Source: an uncultured Flavobacteriaceae bacterium
Lineage (GTDB): Bacteria > Bacteroidota > Bacteroidia > Flavobacteriales > Flavobacteriaceae
NCBI GenBank assembly: GCA_913020295.1
Contig: CAJWAA010000003.1
Location: 1-64,000, forward strand
Reading direction: 5' to 3'
Length of the DNA stretch: 64,000 nt
Shown: one piece after another, positions 34,928-43,125 of the stretch
Numbering within the stretch: the first letter of the stretch is position 1
Layout of the letters: every line of letters begins with the position of its first letter
The notes under the pieces: generated by a model
What the model saw: the letters and a program-made list of their open reading frames with translations, nothing else
Told to the model about the DNA's origin: nothing
The model's database searches: none
Translations under genes and position numbers: made by a program

Positions 34928-36250
34928 ATGAAATTAAAACAAGTAAACGGAATCAGTAGGAGAAACTTTGTAAAAAACTCCACGCTGGCAACAACAGGAA
35001 TAATGTCTGCTGGTCTCCCTGTGGGAGCCATGGCCAATGTATATGGCAATAAAAAACTAAAAATCGCCCTGGTTGGCTGCGGCGGTCGTGGAAGAGGTGC
35101 TGTAGTTCAGGCACTTCAGGCTGATGAAAATGTTGAATTGGTAGCGATGGCTGACGCTTTTCGAGATAATGTAGAAAAAAGTCTCAAAACCGTACAAGAA
35201 CATTTCGATGGTATTAAGAAAATCAAACTCAGCTCCAAAAATCTCTTTTCCGGTTTTGATGCCTATAAAAAAGCCATCGATTTGGCCGATGTGGTTATAC
35301 TTACCACCCCTCCCGGTTTTAGGCCCTATCACTTTGAATATGCTATCAACAATGGCAAACATGTATTCATGGAAAAACCCGTAGCTACCGATCCAGTGGG
35401 TGTTAGAAAAGTACTAGAGGTAGCCCAGAAGGCGAGAATGAACAAACTCAATGTGGTGGTAGGTCTTCAACGTCATTACCAGAAAAAATACCTCGATTTG
35501 TATCAAAAAGTACAAGACGGTAAAATTGGTAAAATAACCGGTGGACAGGTCTATTGGAATGGACGTGGTGTATGGGTAAGAGAGCGACAACCAGGACAAA
35601 CCGAAATGGAATACCAAATGCGAAATTGGTACTATTTCAATTGGTTGTGTGGGGATCATATTTTGGAACAACACATCCACAATATAGATGTTGCTAACTG
35701 GTTTATTGGAGGCTATCCCACTCAGGCACAAGGAATGGGTGGAAGACAGGTGAGAAATGGAAAAGATCATGGAGAAATTTTTGATCATCATTTTGTAGAA
35801 TTTACTTACGATTCCGGTGCGATAATTGCTAGTCAGTGCCGTCACCAACCAGGTTGTATGCGCAGGGTTGATGAAACCCTCCAAGGCACACAAGGGAGTG
35901 TAAATACCGGCAAGGGAAGAATTATGGATTTGGAAGGAAACGAAATGTACAAATACAAAAGCGATCCTCTAAATGAACCCAACCCCTATCAGGTGGAGCA
36001 CGATAAATTATTTGCTTCGATTCGTAATGGTGGTGTTATTACCGACGCCGAGAATGGTGCGAGAAGTACACTGACAGCCATAATGGGAAGGATGGCCACT
36101 TACTCCGGTAAAGTCATTACTTGGGATCAGGCTATGAATTCTGATTCGCAAATCATGCCAGAATATTTAGATTGGAATAGTAACCCACCGACCATGCCCG
36201 ATAGCAATGGAAACTATGCTATTCCAACTCCTGGGATTACCGAATTTTAA
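34928..36250 (+). CDS. Tat-exported Gfo/Idh/MocA family oxidoreductase
   Basis: The protein has 440 residues. The N-terminus is a twin-arginine signal (S-R-R-N-F-V-K, residues 10-16, then a hydrophobic stretch), so it folds in the cytoplasm, presumably with NAD(P), before export. The Rossmann loop G-C-G-G-R-G-R-G (50-57) and E-K-P signature (F-M-E-K-P-V-A-T-D, about residue 150) are canonical. Exported members of this family oxidise or reshape sugars in the periplasm with a tightly bound cofactor. It lies 12 nt after the FGE-like gene and 10 nt before a second Tat-exported sugar enzyme. Confidence 0.88.
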   Translation: MKLKQVNGISRRNFVKNSTLATTGIMSAGLPVGAMANVYGNKKLKIALVGCGGRGRGAVVQALQADENVELVAMADAFRDNVEKSLKTVQEHFDGIKKIKLSSKNLFSGFDAYKKAIDLADVVILTTPPGFRPYHFEYAINNGKHVFMEKPVATDPVGVRKVLEVAQKARMNKLNVVVGLQRHYQKKYLDLYQKVQDGKIGKITGGQVYWNGRGVWVRERQPGQTEMEYQMRNWYYFNWLCGDHILEQHIHNIDVANWFIGGYPTQAQGMGGRQVRNGKDHGEIFDHHFVEFTYDSGAIIASQCRHQPGCMRRVDETLQGTQGSVNTGKGRIMDLEGNEMYKYKSDPLNEPNPYQVEHDKLFASIRNGGVITDAENGARSTLTAIMGRMATYSGKVITWDQAMNSDSQIMPEYLDWNSNPPTMPDSNGNYAIPTPGITEF

Positions 36251-36260
36251 AAATTAAAGT

Positions 36261-37175
36261 ATGAACCGAAGAAAATTCACAAAAACTGCATTAGTTGCTG
36301 GGATGGGATTAGCTACTGCGCCCAATTTATTTGCACAATCGGGTACCGTGACTTCCCATCAATTCAATTTAAAATATGCGCCCCACTTGGGTATGTTCAA
36401 ACACTCAGCGGGAGACGATCCCATCGATCAGCTAAACTTTATGGCCGATCAAGGGTTTACTGCATTTGAGGACAATAATATGAACACCCGACCGGTCGCC
36501 TTACAGGAAAAAATGGCAGCGACTATGCAAAAAAGAAATCTAACTATGGGGGTTTTTGTGGCTTACAAAGATTTTAGCAATCCCACTTTGGCCAGAGGAA
36601 ATGCAGATGATCGAAGAGCTTTTTTAGATAAAATCCGAGCATCCGTAGCCGTAGCCAAAAGGGTCAATGCCAAATGGATGACTGTTGTTCCTGGAACTGT
36701 TGATTTAAAACTGGTGCAGGACTATCAAACTGCCAACGTCATTGAAAGCCTAAAACAAGCTTCCGCCATTTTAGAACCCCACGGAATCGTTATGGTTTTG
36801 GAACCCCTCAACTGGTACAGAAACCACGCTGGATTGTTTTTAAAAGAAAGCCCACAGGCTTTTCAAATATGTAGGGCGGTCAACTCTCCTTCCTGTAAAA
36901 TCCTTTTCGACATCTATCACCAGCAAATCCAAGAAGGGAACTTGATTCCCAACATCGAAAAATGCTGGGGAGAAATTGCTTATTTCCAAATTGGGGACAA
37001 TCCTGGAAGAAAAGAGCCCACTACTGGGGAGATCAATTACAAAAACATCTTTAAATACATTCATTCAAGAGGTTTTAAAGGGGTTTTGGGAATGGAGCAT
37101 GGAAATTCAAGACCCGATAAAGTAGGCGAAATTACTGTAATCGATGCATATAAGCAGGTAGATGATTTTCTATAA
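36261..37175 (+). CDS. Tat-signal TIM-barrel protein, hydroxypyruvate isomerase-like
   Basis: The protein has 304 residues. N-terminal N-R-R-K-F-T-K followed by a hydrophobic segment ending L-F-A-Q (about residue 26) is a twin-arginine signal. The xylose-isomerase-like barrel keeps a full metal set: Glu181 (L-E-P-L-N), Asp217 (F-D-I-Y-H), Gln243 (F-Q-I-G-D) and Glu279 (G-M-E-H-G); P-G-R-K-E-P and G-E-I-N-Y are Hyi-like. Periplasmic location makes a hydroxypyruvate role unlikely. With the exported Gfo/Idh protein just upstream, action on oxidised glycosides is a more plausible job. Confidence 0.85.
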   Translation: MNRRKFTKTALVAGMGLATAPNLFAQSGTVTSHQFNLKYAPHLGMFKHSAGDDPIDQLNFMADQGFTAFEDNNMNTRPVALQEKMAATMQKRNLTMGVFVAYKDFSNPTLARGNADDRRAFLDKIRASVAVAKRVNAKWMTVVPGTVDLKLVQDYQTANVIESLKQASAILEPHGIVMVLEPLNWYRNHAGLFLKESPQAFQICRAVNSPSCKILFDIYHQQIQEGNLIPNIEKCWGEIAYFQIGDNPGRKEPTTGEINYKNIFKYIHSRGFKGVLGMEHGNSRPDKVGEITVIDAYKQVDDFL

Positions 37176-37222
37176 TTATTAACGGTTAAATTTGATAATA
37201 ATTATCACATCACCAAAAGCCA

Positions 37223-38656
37223 TTGATTAACTTGACACCATATTCACCATCGAAAAATAAACCATGGTCCGCCAAGCAAATCAATTTAGTTGCAAGGCGT
37301 TTAGGTTTTGGGTGCTCTCTGTCTGACATAGATTTGTACTTGAACTCTACCTCTGAATCCCTCATTGATGATATTGTGGATGGAGCATCGAATATGGAGG
37401 TGACGACTGCCCCTGAGTGGAGCCAATGGGACAATAAGCAATTCAACAAGTCGGTAAATAACAAAAATTATTATCATACGATTTGGCAGCGACAGGCTTT
37501 TAAAGACATTATCAACAACGGCTTTAGAGAACGCCTTACCCTATTTTGGAGCAACCATTTTGTGGTAGAATACAAGGATGTGAACCAGCCCGCTTATCTC
37601 TACCAGTATTATGCCTTAATCCAGTCACATGCCTTGGGGAATTTCAAAACTTTTGTCAGTGAGATGGGGCTTGCCCCAGCTATGCTTCGCTATCTCAATG
37701 GTTTTGAAAACAAAAAAAACAGCCCAAATGAGAACTATGCTAGAGAATTGTATGAGCTCTTTACCCTTGGAGAGGGTAACGGGTACATCCAAGAGGACAT
37801 TACCGAAACCGCTAGAGCTTTAACTGGATACAACCGATTCAAGACTTATTTGGGAGTAATCGAATTTAACGAAAACAGCTTTGACAAAGGGTCAAAAACC
37901 ATTTTTGGTCGATCAGGTAATTGGGGTTACAATGATGTGATCGATATTCTCTTTGAGGAGAAAAAAGACCTCATAGCTAATTTTATTTGTAACAAGATCT
38001 ATCGTTATTTTGTTAGTCCCCAACTCAATTCAAGTATAGTATCTGCCATGGCCGAAACTTTCAAACAAAATGAATTTGAATTGAAACCTGTCCTTAAACA
38101 ATTATTTAAAAGTGAACACTTTTTTGATTCGGTTAACAGCAATGTAATCATCAAAAGTCCTATAGACCTAATGTTGGGATTACACCATTCACTTTCCTTT
38201 GAATATAAGGATAATGTGGATTTGGAATTGAATTTTAGAAACAAGTGCCGAGAAATGGGACAAGAAGTTTTTTCTCCGGTTGACGTGGCAGGGTGGCAAG
38301 GTAATCACGATTGGATCAATTCTGAAACCTTACCCAAGCGTTGGGAATTTGCAGATTATTTGTTGATTAAATACTGGCAAAAAAATAAAAATCAGTTCAA
38401 AACTTTTATCCAATCCCTTGTGGGAAGTGATCAAACAGATTTAAGGGTGATCGTCACCCAACTTAAAGATTTTATGTTTTGCCCCTTTGAAATCAAAGAA
38501 GAGGAAATGACTGATGCCATTAATACATTCATGGGTGAAGTCCCCGAAAGTTATTTTGAGGACGGCACCTGGTCTTTAAATAGCAACAGCGTTCCCAAAC
38601 AGGTTTACGACTTGATGCGATTTTTTATAACCCTACCTGAATTTCAATTGAAATAG
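37223..38656 (+). CDS. DUF1800 family protein
   Basis: The protein has 477 residues. The start is TTG 37223, since an in-frame stop lies 8 codons upstream and no ATG is near; no export signal follows. DUF1800 features include L-V-A-R-R-L-G-F-G (about residues 23-31), F-W-S-N-H-F (about 107-112), N-Y-A-R-E-L-Y-E-L-F-T-L-G (about 170-182) and T-A-R-A-L-T-G-Y. The biochemical function of DUF1800 is unknown; it is often next to DUF1501 genes, as here (2 nt upstream). The missing signal peptide is odd for a family usually predicted exported. Confidence 0.88.
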   Translation: MINLTPYSPSKNKPWSAKQINLVARRLGFGCSLSDIDLYLNSTSESLIDDIVDGASNMEVTTAPEWSQWDNKQFNKSVNNKNYYHTIWQRQAFKDIINNGFRERLTLFWSNHFVVEYKDVNQPAYLYQYYALIQSHALGNFKTFVSEMGLAPAMLRYLNGFENKKNSPNENYARELYELFTLGEGNGYIQEDITETARALTGYNRFKTYLGVIEFNENSFDKGSKTIFGRSGNWGYNDVIDILFEEKKDLIANFICNKIYRYFVSPQLNSSIVSAMAETFKQNEFELKPVLKQLFKSEHFFDSVNSNVIIKSPIDLMLGLHHSLSFEYKDNVDLELNFRNKCREMGQEVFSPVDVAGWQGNHDWINSETLPKRWEFADYLLIKYWQKNKNQFKTFIQSLVGSDQTDLRVIVTQLKDFMFCPFEIKEEEMTDAINTFMGEVPESYFEDGTWSLNSNSVPKQVYDLMRFFITLPEFQLK

Positions 38657-38658
38657 AG

Positions 38659-40266
38659 ATGAAGCGCCACAAACCCAATGAACTGCATTTAAAGTCCCAT
38701 GATCGCGATCATGCACACTGGGATCGGCGAGGCTTTTTAAGAACCCTCGGAATGGCCGGGGCAGGTGCGATTTCATTTGGAAACAGTACCCTATCGGTGG
38801 TCGAATCGCCACTGTTGAACCAAGCCCTTTCTGACGCCTATTCCGATCGAATTATGGTACTTATTAGGCTAAAAGGAGGAAATGATGGACTTAATACCAT
38901 CGTACCCCTTTACGATTTTGATCTATACGCTAGTAAGCGTCCCAAAATTCATATTCCCCAAAATAAACTTTTCAAATTAAATGATGATTTTGCAATGCCC
39001 AACTTCATGAAAAATATTGATCCATTATGGAAGGATGGGTCAATGAAAGTTGTTCACGGAGTAGGCTATGAAAATCAAAACTTATCCCATTTCAAATCCT
39101 CCGAAATTTGGGCAACAACCAATCCCGAAAGTGATATCTCCTCTGGATGGATGGGTAGATATTTCGAGGGGAAGTACTTAGATTATACGAACAACCCGCC
39201 CGAGAAGCCCTTGGCCATTCAAATAGGCGGTCGAGGAAATATGATTTTTGATGGAGACCTAACCACCTACTCTTTCTCAGTATCAAGCCCTCAACGTCTC
39301 AAAAGAGTTGCCGAAAATGGAACTCTATTCGATAATCAAGACAATGGAGAAAACCTTCACGGTCAACAGGTTTCTTTTTTAAGAGAAGCTTCAAACACAA
39401 CTTTCCGTTATGCCTCTGTAATCAATCAGGCTTACCAAAATTCGAAAGTATTTGATTCATATGCTAATGATAATTTCGATTTACAATTAAGTCTAGTTTC
39501 CCGTTTTATCAAAGGTAATTTGGGAACCAAAGTTTACATGGTTTCATTGGGCGGGTTTGATACCCATGCCAACCAGCCCGCACGACATGAAGTCTTAATG
39601 AAAAGACTGACCAGTGCCATTCAAACTTTTTACAATGATTTGGGCGACTTTGGAATCGCCGACAAAGTTCTATCGATGACCTTTTCTGAGTTTGGTCGTC
39701 GGGTTGCCGAAAACGGTTCCAATGGAACCGACCACGGTTCTGCGGCACCAATTATGCTTTTTGGGCCTGCCCTCAACGGTAGTGGTTTTATTGGTCAGCA
39801 CCCCAGTTTGAGGGCACTAGATAAAAAAGGCAATATGGCCAACAGTATCGATTTTAGAGCTGTATATGCCTCTGTCCTTTCCGACTGGTTGTGTGCAGAT
39901 GCCGTTGATGTCAGCAATTCCATAAGTGGTCCCAAGCCCGAACTTTTAGGATTGGGATTGGGTTGTGATGGATCGGAAAAATTGCCCATGTCTGATGACA
40001 CATTACTTCCCTTACATGCGGCTGTAAATCAAGATCAAGGCGTGCGTTTGTATATGACCCTCAACAAACCCTCTAAAGTAGAAATTAATGTCTTTGATGT
40101 CTTGGGAAGGAGGGTAGGAAATACCATGAGTCCTGATTTAAACTCTGGCAAGCACAAAATCTCTTTAGTTGATGCCGCTGCCCGACGCCTTCCACCAGGT
40201 CAGTACTTTTACAAAATTACCGTCAACGGAGACAAAACCTACAGCAAATCTTTTTTGGTAAAATAG
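38659..40266 (+). CDS. DUF1501 protein with Tat signal and T9SS C-terminal domain
   Basis: The protein has 535 residues. A twin-arginine motif D-R-R-G-F-L-R with a following hydrophobic A/G-rich segment lies at about residues 23-45. The DUF1501 (alkaline-phosphatase-like fold) body includes R-L-K-G-G-N-D-G-L-N, S-L-G-G-F-D-T-H and F-S-E-F-G-R-R. The last ~80 residues form a type A T9SS sorting domain (V-F-D-V-L-G-R-R-V, L-P-P-G-Q-Y-F-Y-K-I-T, ending S-F-L-V-K). So it appears to cross the inner membrane by Tat and the outer membrane by T9SS. It follows DUF1800 by 2 nt. The function of the family is not established. Confidence 0.9.
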   Translation: MKRHKPNELHLKSHDRDHAHWDRRGFLRTLGMAGAGAISFGNSTLSVVESPLLNQALSDAYSDRIMVLIRLKGGNDGLNTIVPLYDFDLYASKRPKIHIPQNKLFKLNDDFAMPNFMKNIDPLWKDGSMKVVHGVGYENQNLSHFKSSEIWATTNPESDISSGWMGRYFEGKYLDYTNNPPEKPLAIQIGGRGNMIFDGDLTTYSFSVSSPQRLKRVAENGTLFDNQDNGENLHGQQVSFLREASNTTFRYASVINQAYQNSKVFDSYANDNFDLQLSLVSRFIKGNLGTKVYMVSLGGFDTHANQPARHEVLMKRLTSAIQTFYNDLGDFGIADKVLSMTFSEFGRRVAENGSNGTDHGSAAPIMLFGPALNGSGFIGQHPSLRALDKKGNMANSIDFRAVYASVLSDWLCADAVDVSNSISGPKPELLGLGLGCDGSEKLPMSDDTLLPLHAAVNQDQGVRLYMTLNKPSKVEINVFDVLGRRVGNTMSPDLNSGKHKISLVDAAARRLPPGQYFYKITVNGDKTYSKSFLVK

Positions 40267-40269
40267 TGG

Positions 40270-41238
40270 CTATTTCTCCTTCATTATTGAGAAAACCTTT
40301 TCAACCATATTGCCCAATTCAAGTGCATCTTTATGGCTCCATAACTCACTTTCTTTTTTACCTGAAGAGATACATCGGTTTACTTCTTTAATTTCTGGAA
40401 TAAAACCATTGCCCTCTAAGGGAAAATCTTCTATCCTGGCATCTCCACCTTTGGTCAACTCCACCTTTTGGGCATTGTGCCAAAAACCGTGGAGTAATAT
40501 TTCTCCCTCTGTTCCACCTACCTTGGCATTGTTATCGCTTTCGTTGGCAATGCCACAATAAAGAATCGCTTGGGCATTTTCATATTGCAGTATCATTGAG
40601 GTCTGAACATCTACCCCCGTTTTTGCAGTGATGGATTGAGCCACTATTTTTTTGGGTCTACCAAAAATAAGATAGGCCAGAAAAAGAGGATATACCCCTA
40701 TGTCAAGCAAAACCCCTCCCCCTTTTTCTGGATCCATCAAACGATGGGAGGAATCTATATCCAGTCGGAAAAAGGAAAACTCGGCATAAAGAAACTTGGG
40801 ATCCCCAATCTGTCCCTCTGTTATCCATTGTTTTGCTTTTTGTATTGCAGGATTAAAACGAGACCACATAGCCTCCATTAAAAAACAATTTTGCTTTTGG
40901 GCCATTGCGATCATCGCTAGTATTTCTTCTACATTGAGTCCCAAGGGTTTTTCACACAAAACACCTTTTCCGGCTTTTAGTGCCGCTATGGTCATGGCTT
41001 TGTGATTCTGGTTTAGGCTGGCAATATAAACGACCTCAATCTCGGGATCACAATATAAATCTTCATAATTATCATAAGCTTTTTGCCCATAAAATTCTTC
41101 CTTAAAAGCCTGGGCTCTGTTCTTGTCGGTGGAGGCTACACCTATTAATTCGGCTTGAGAAACAAGCTTTAAATCTGCGGCAAACTTTCGGGCAATATTT
41201 CCCAAACCTGCAATCCCCCATTTTATTTTTTGGCCCAT
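40270..41238 (-). CDS. Gfo/Idh/MocA family oxidoreductase (cytoplasmic)
   Basis: I chose ATG 41238 (322 aa), directly before I-K-W-G-I-A-G-L-G-N-I-A, and reject an upstream start at 41301 that adds 21 non-conserved residues. The family signature E-K-P-L-G is at about residue 96, preceded by A-G-K-G-V-L-C, and a later H-R-L-M-D-P-E-K-G-G-G-V-L-L-D-I-G-V-Y is typical of dimeric dihydrodiol/xylose dehydrogenase-like members. No export signal. It is convergent with the DUF1501 gene (3 nt between stop codons) and divergent from the sulfatase at 41463. It is likely a monosaccharide dehydrogenase. Confidence 0.88.
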   Translation of the reverse strand: MGQKIKWGIAGLGNIARKFAADLKLVSQAELIGVASTDKNRAQAFKEEFYGQKAYDNYEDLYCDPEIEVVYIASLNQNHKAMTIAALKAGKGVLCEKPLGLNVEEILAMIAMAQKQNCFLMEAMWSRFNPAIQKAKQWITEGQIGDPKFLYAEFSFFRLDIDSSHRLMDPEKGGGVLLDIGVYPLFLAYLIFGRPKKIVAQSITAKTGVDVQTSMILQYENAQAILYCGIANESDNNAKVGGTEGEILLHGFWHNAQKVELTKGGDARIEDFPLEGNGFIPEIKEVNRCISSGKKESELWSHKDALELGNMVEKVFSIMKEK

Positions 41239-41301
41239 GGTCAGCTGATTAATTTTAAAATCCAATTTAATATTTATCTCCAACAAATTAATCACATTCA
41301 T

Positions 41302-41462
41302 TAATTGAAATTTTTATAATTTGTGGAGGATTTATGAAAATCAACCCGATAAAACTCTCAAAGATAGATTTGAATCAGCCCAGATAAATTTTTAACAAAA
41401 AAACCTGCCTGTAAGCAAACAGAAATAATTAAACATCAACTAAATCATTAACACTTAAACTT
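41302..41462. promoter_or_regulatory. Divergent promoter region between Gfo/Idh and sulfatase genes
   Basis: TAGATTTG at 41365-41372 matches the Bacteroidota -7 box on the plus strand, about 90 nt before the sulfatase GTG. The matching TTTG upstream is too far away (41 nt), so only the -7 element has support. Confidence 0.3.
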
Positions 41463-43049
41463 GTGAAAAAATTAATTCTTTTCGTTTTTATTTTGCCACT
41501 TCTTTTATCATGTGAGCAAAAAAAATCACAACCACCCAACATTGTATTTATCATGTCTGATGATCACGCTTTTCAAGCGGTGAGTGCTTATGGGCATGGT
41601 TTGAATAACACCCCCAATATTGACCGAATTGCCCTTGAGGGTGCTCTTTTCAATAAAGGCTTTGTGACTAACTCCATTTGTGCACCCAGTAGGGCGGTAA
41701 TGCTCACTGGAAAGCATAGCTTTGTAAATGGAAAGGTTGACAACATCCAAGACTTCAACTGGGATCAGCCCAACTTCGCCAAAGACCTCCAATCCGCTGG
41801 CTACCAAACCGCTATGGTTGGAAAAATTCACCTTAGGGGATTGCCACAAGGGTTTGACTATTCTGCTGTATTGCCCGGTCAGGGTCACTACTACAATCCT
41901 GATTTTATCATCAATGGTGTAAAAGAACGCATAGAGGGTTATGTAACCACTATCACCACTAAATTGAGTTTGGATTGGCTCAAAAATAAAAGAGACAAAA
42001 CCAAACCTTTTCTGTTGTTGTATCACCAAAAAGCCCCTCATAGAAACTGGCAGTCTGAAGAGAAGTATTTGAACCTTTTTGACAACAAGACTTTTGACTT
42101 CCCAGACAACTTTTTCGATGATTATGAAGGCCGTCCTGCCGCAGCTGCGCAAGAGATGCTAATTGCTGCTACCGAAGATCAAATTGCTGCCGCTCATGGC
42201 AACGGCGGACACGGTCGCTGGGGTCACGATTTTAAATTTCTCGTTGATCCCTACGGAAGAGAAACTCGATTCAATAGAGAACTCGAACGCTTTAATCCTA
42301 AACAAAAAGAGGCATGGCTTAAAGCTTATACCCCCAAAAACAATGCCATGAAAGCAGCAAAATTGAAAGGTAAAGATTTAGCCTTATGGAAATTCAACCG
42401 CTATCTGAAAGACTACCTCAGAACAATCCAATCTGTTGATGATGGTGTGGGCGAAGTACTCGCGTATCTTGATGAAAATGGACTGGCAGAAAACACCATT
42501 GTCATTTATACTTCCGATCAAGGATTCTATTTGGGAGAGCACGGTTGGTTTGATAAAAGATTTATGTATGAGGAATCTCTGAGAACACCACTTTTAATGC
42601 GATACCCAAAAGAGATCAAAGCCGGGACACAAATAGATCAATTGATCCAGAACCTTGATTTTGCCCCCACTTTTTTGGACTATGCGGGAATACCCATCCC
42701 TCAGGACATGCAGGGAGAGTCATTTAGAAAGGTTGTCAGTCAAGAAAACTCCGAATGGCGTGATGCTATTTATTATACCTATTATGAGTACCCTTCAGTT
42801 CATATGGTCAAAAGACACAATGGAGTTAGAACTGACCGCTATAAACTAATGCATTTTTATTATGACATCGATGTATGGGAAATGTACGATTTGGAAAAGG
42901 ACCCGACAGAAATGAGCAATATTTACAACGACCCTTCCTATGCAGAGATTCAAGAAATGATGCACAAAAGGTATGACGAAATGCGCGAGAAATATGGAGA
43001 TTCTGATGCCTTAGACAAACAGTTTATAGACAGCTATGTCAACCGTTAA
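41463..43049 (+). CDS. Lipoprotein S1-type sulfatase (glucosamine-6-sulfatase-like)
   Basis: The protein has 528 residues starting at GTG 41463. The SPII signal ends L-L-L-S-C (Cys17). Metal site M-S-D-D-H (residues 31-35), formylglycine motif C-A-P-S-R (Cys73) and the conserved G-K-I-H and S-D-Q-G-F-Y-L-G-E-H-G-W-F-D-K-R blocks place it with heparin/GlcNAc-6-sulfatase-like S1 enzymes. An internal low-complexity region at about 215-240 (A-A-A-A-Q-E, H-G-N-G-G-H-G-R-W) is an unusual insert. The enzyme sits at the cell surface or in the periplasm. A hairpin terminator follows. Confidence 0.92.
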   Translation: MKKLILFVFILPLLLSCEQKKSQPPNIVFIMSDDHAFQAVSAYGHGLNNTPNIDRIALEGALFNKGFVTNSICAPSRAVMLTGKHSFVNGKVDNIQDFNWDQPNFAKDLQSAGYQTAMVGKIHLRGLPQGFDYSAVLPGQGHYYNPDFIINGVKERIEGYVTTITTKLSLDWLKNKRDKTKPFLLLYHQKAPHRNWQSEEKYLNLFDNKTFDFPDNFFDDYEGRPAAAAQEMLIAATEDQIAAAHGNGGHGRWGHDFKFLVDPYGRETRFNRELERFNPKQKEAWLKAYTPKNNAMKAAKLKGKDLALWKFNRYLKDYLRTIQSVDDGVGEVLAYLDENGLAENTIVIYTSDQGFYLGEHGWFDKRFMYEESLRTPLLMRYPKEIKAGTQIDQLIQNLDFAPTFLDYAGIPIPQDMQGESFRKVVSQENSEWRDAIYYTYYEYPSVHMVKRHNGVRTDRYKLMHFYYDIDVWEMYDLEKDPTEMSNIYNDPSYAEIQEMMHKRYDEMREKYGDSDALDKQFIDSYVNR

Positions 43050-43072
43050 ATCCTTACAAAAAAATTAAAAAT

Positions 43073-43107
43073 AAAACCCTTTTTTCTTTGCAGCTAAAAG
43101 GGTTTTT
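43073..43107 (+). terminator. Hairpin terminator between two sulfatase genes
   Basis: AAAACCCTTTT (43073-43083) and AAAAGGGTTTT (43096-43106) pair perfectly over 11 bp around a 12-nt loop, and the plus strand ends in T5. The second sulfatase starts only 19 nt further on, so the element may uncouple the two genes or attenuate the second. Confidence 0.7.
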
Positions 43108-43125
43108 CATAAAATTTAAAGTGAC

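Noticed and set aside
41526-42152. Minus-strand 208-residue frame
   Set aside because: It lies wholly antisense to a sulfatase with intact catalytic motifs and shows no domain or signal.
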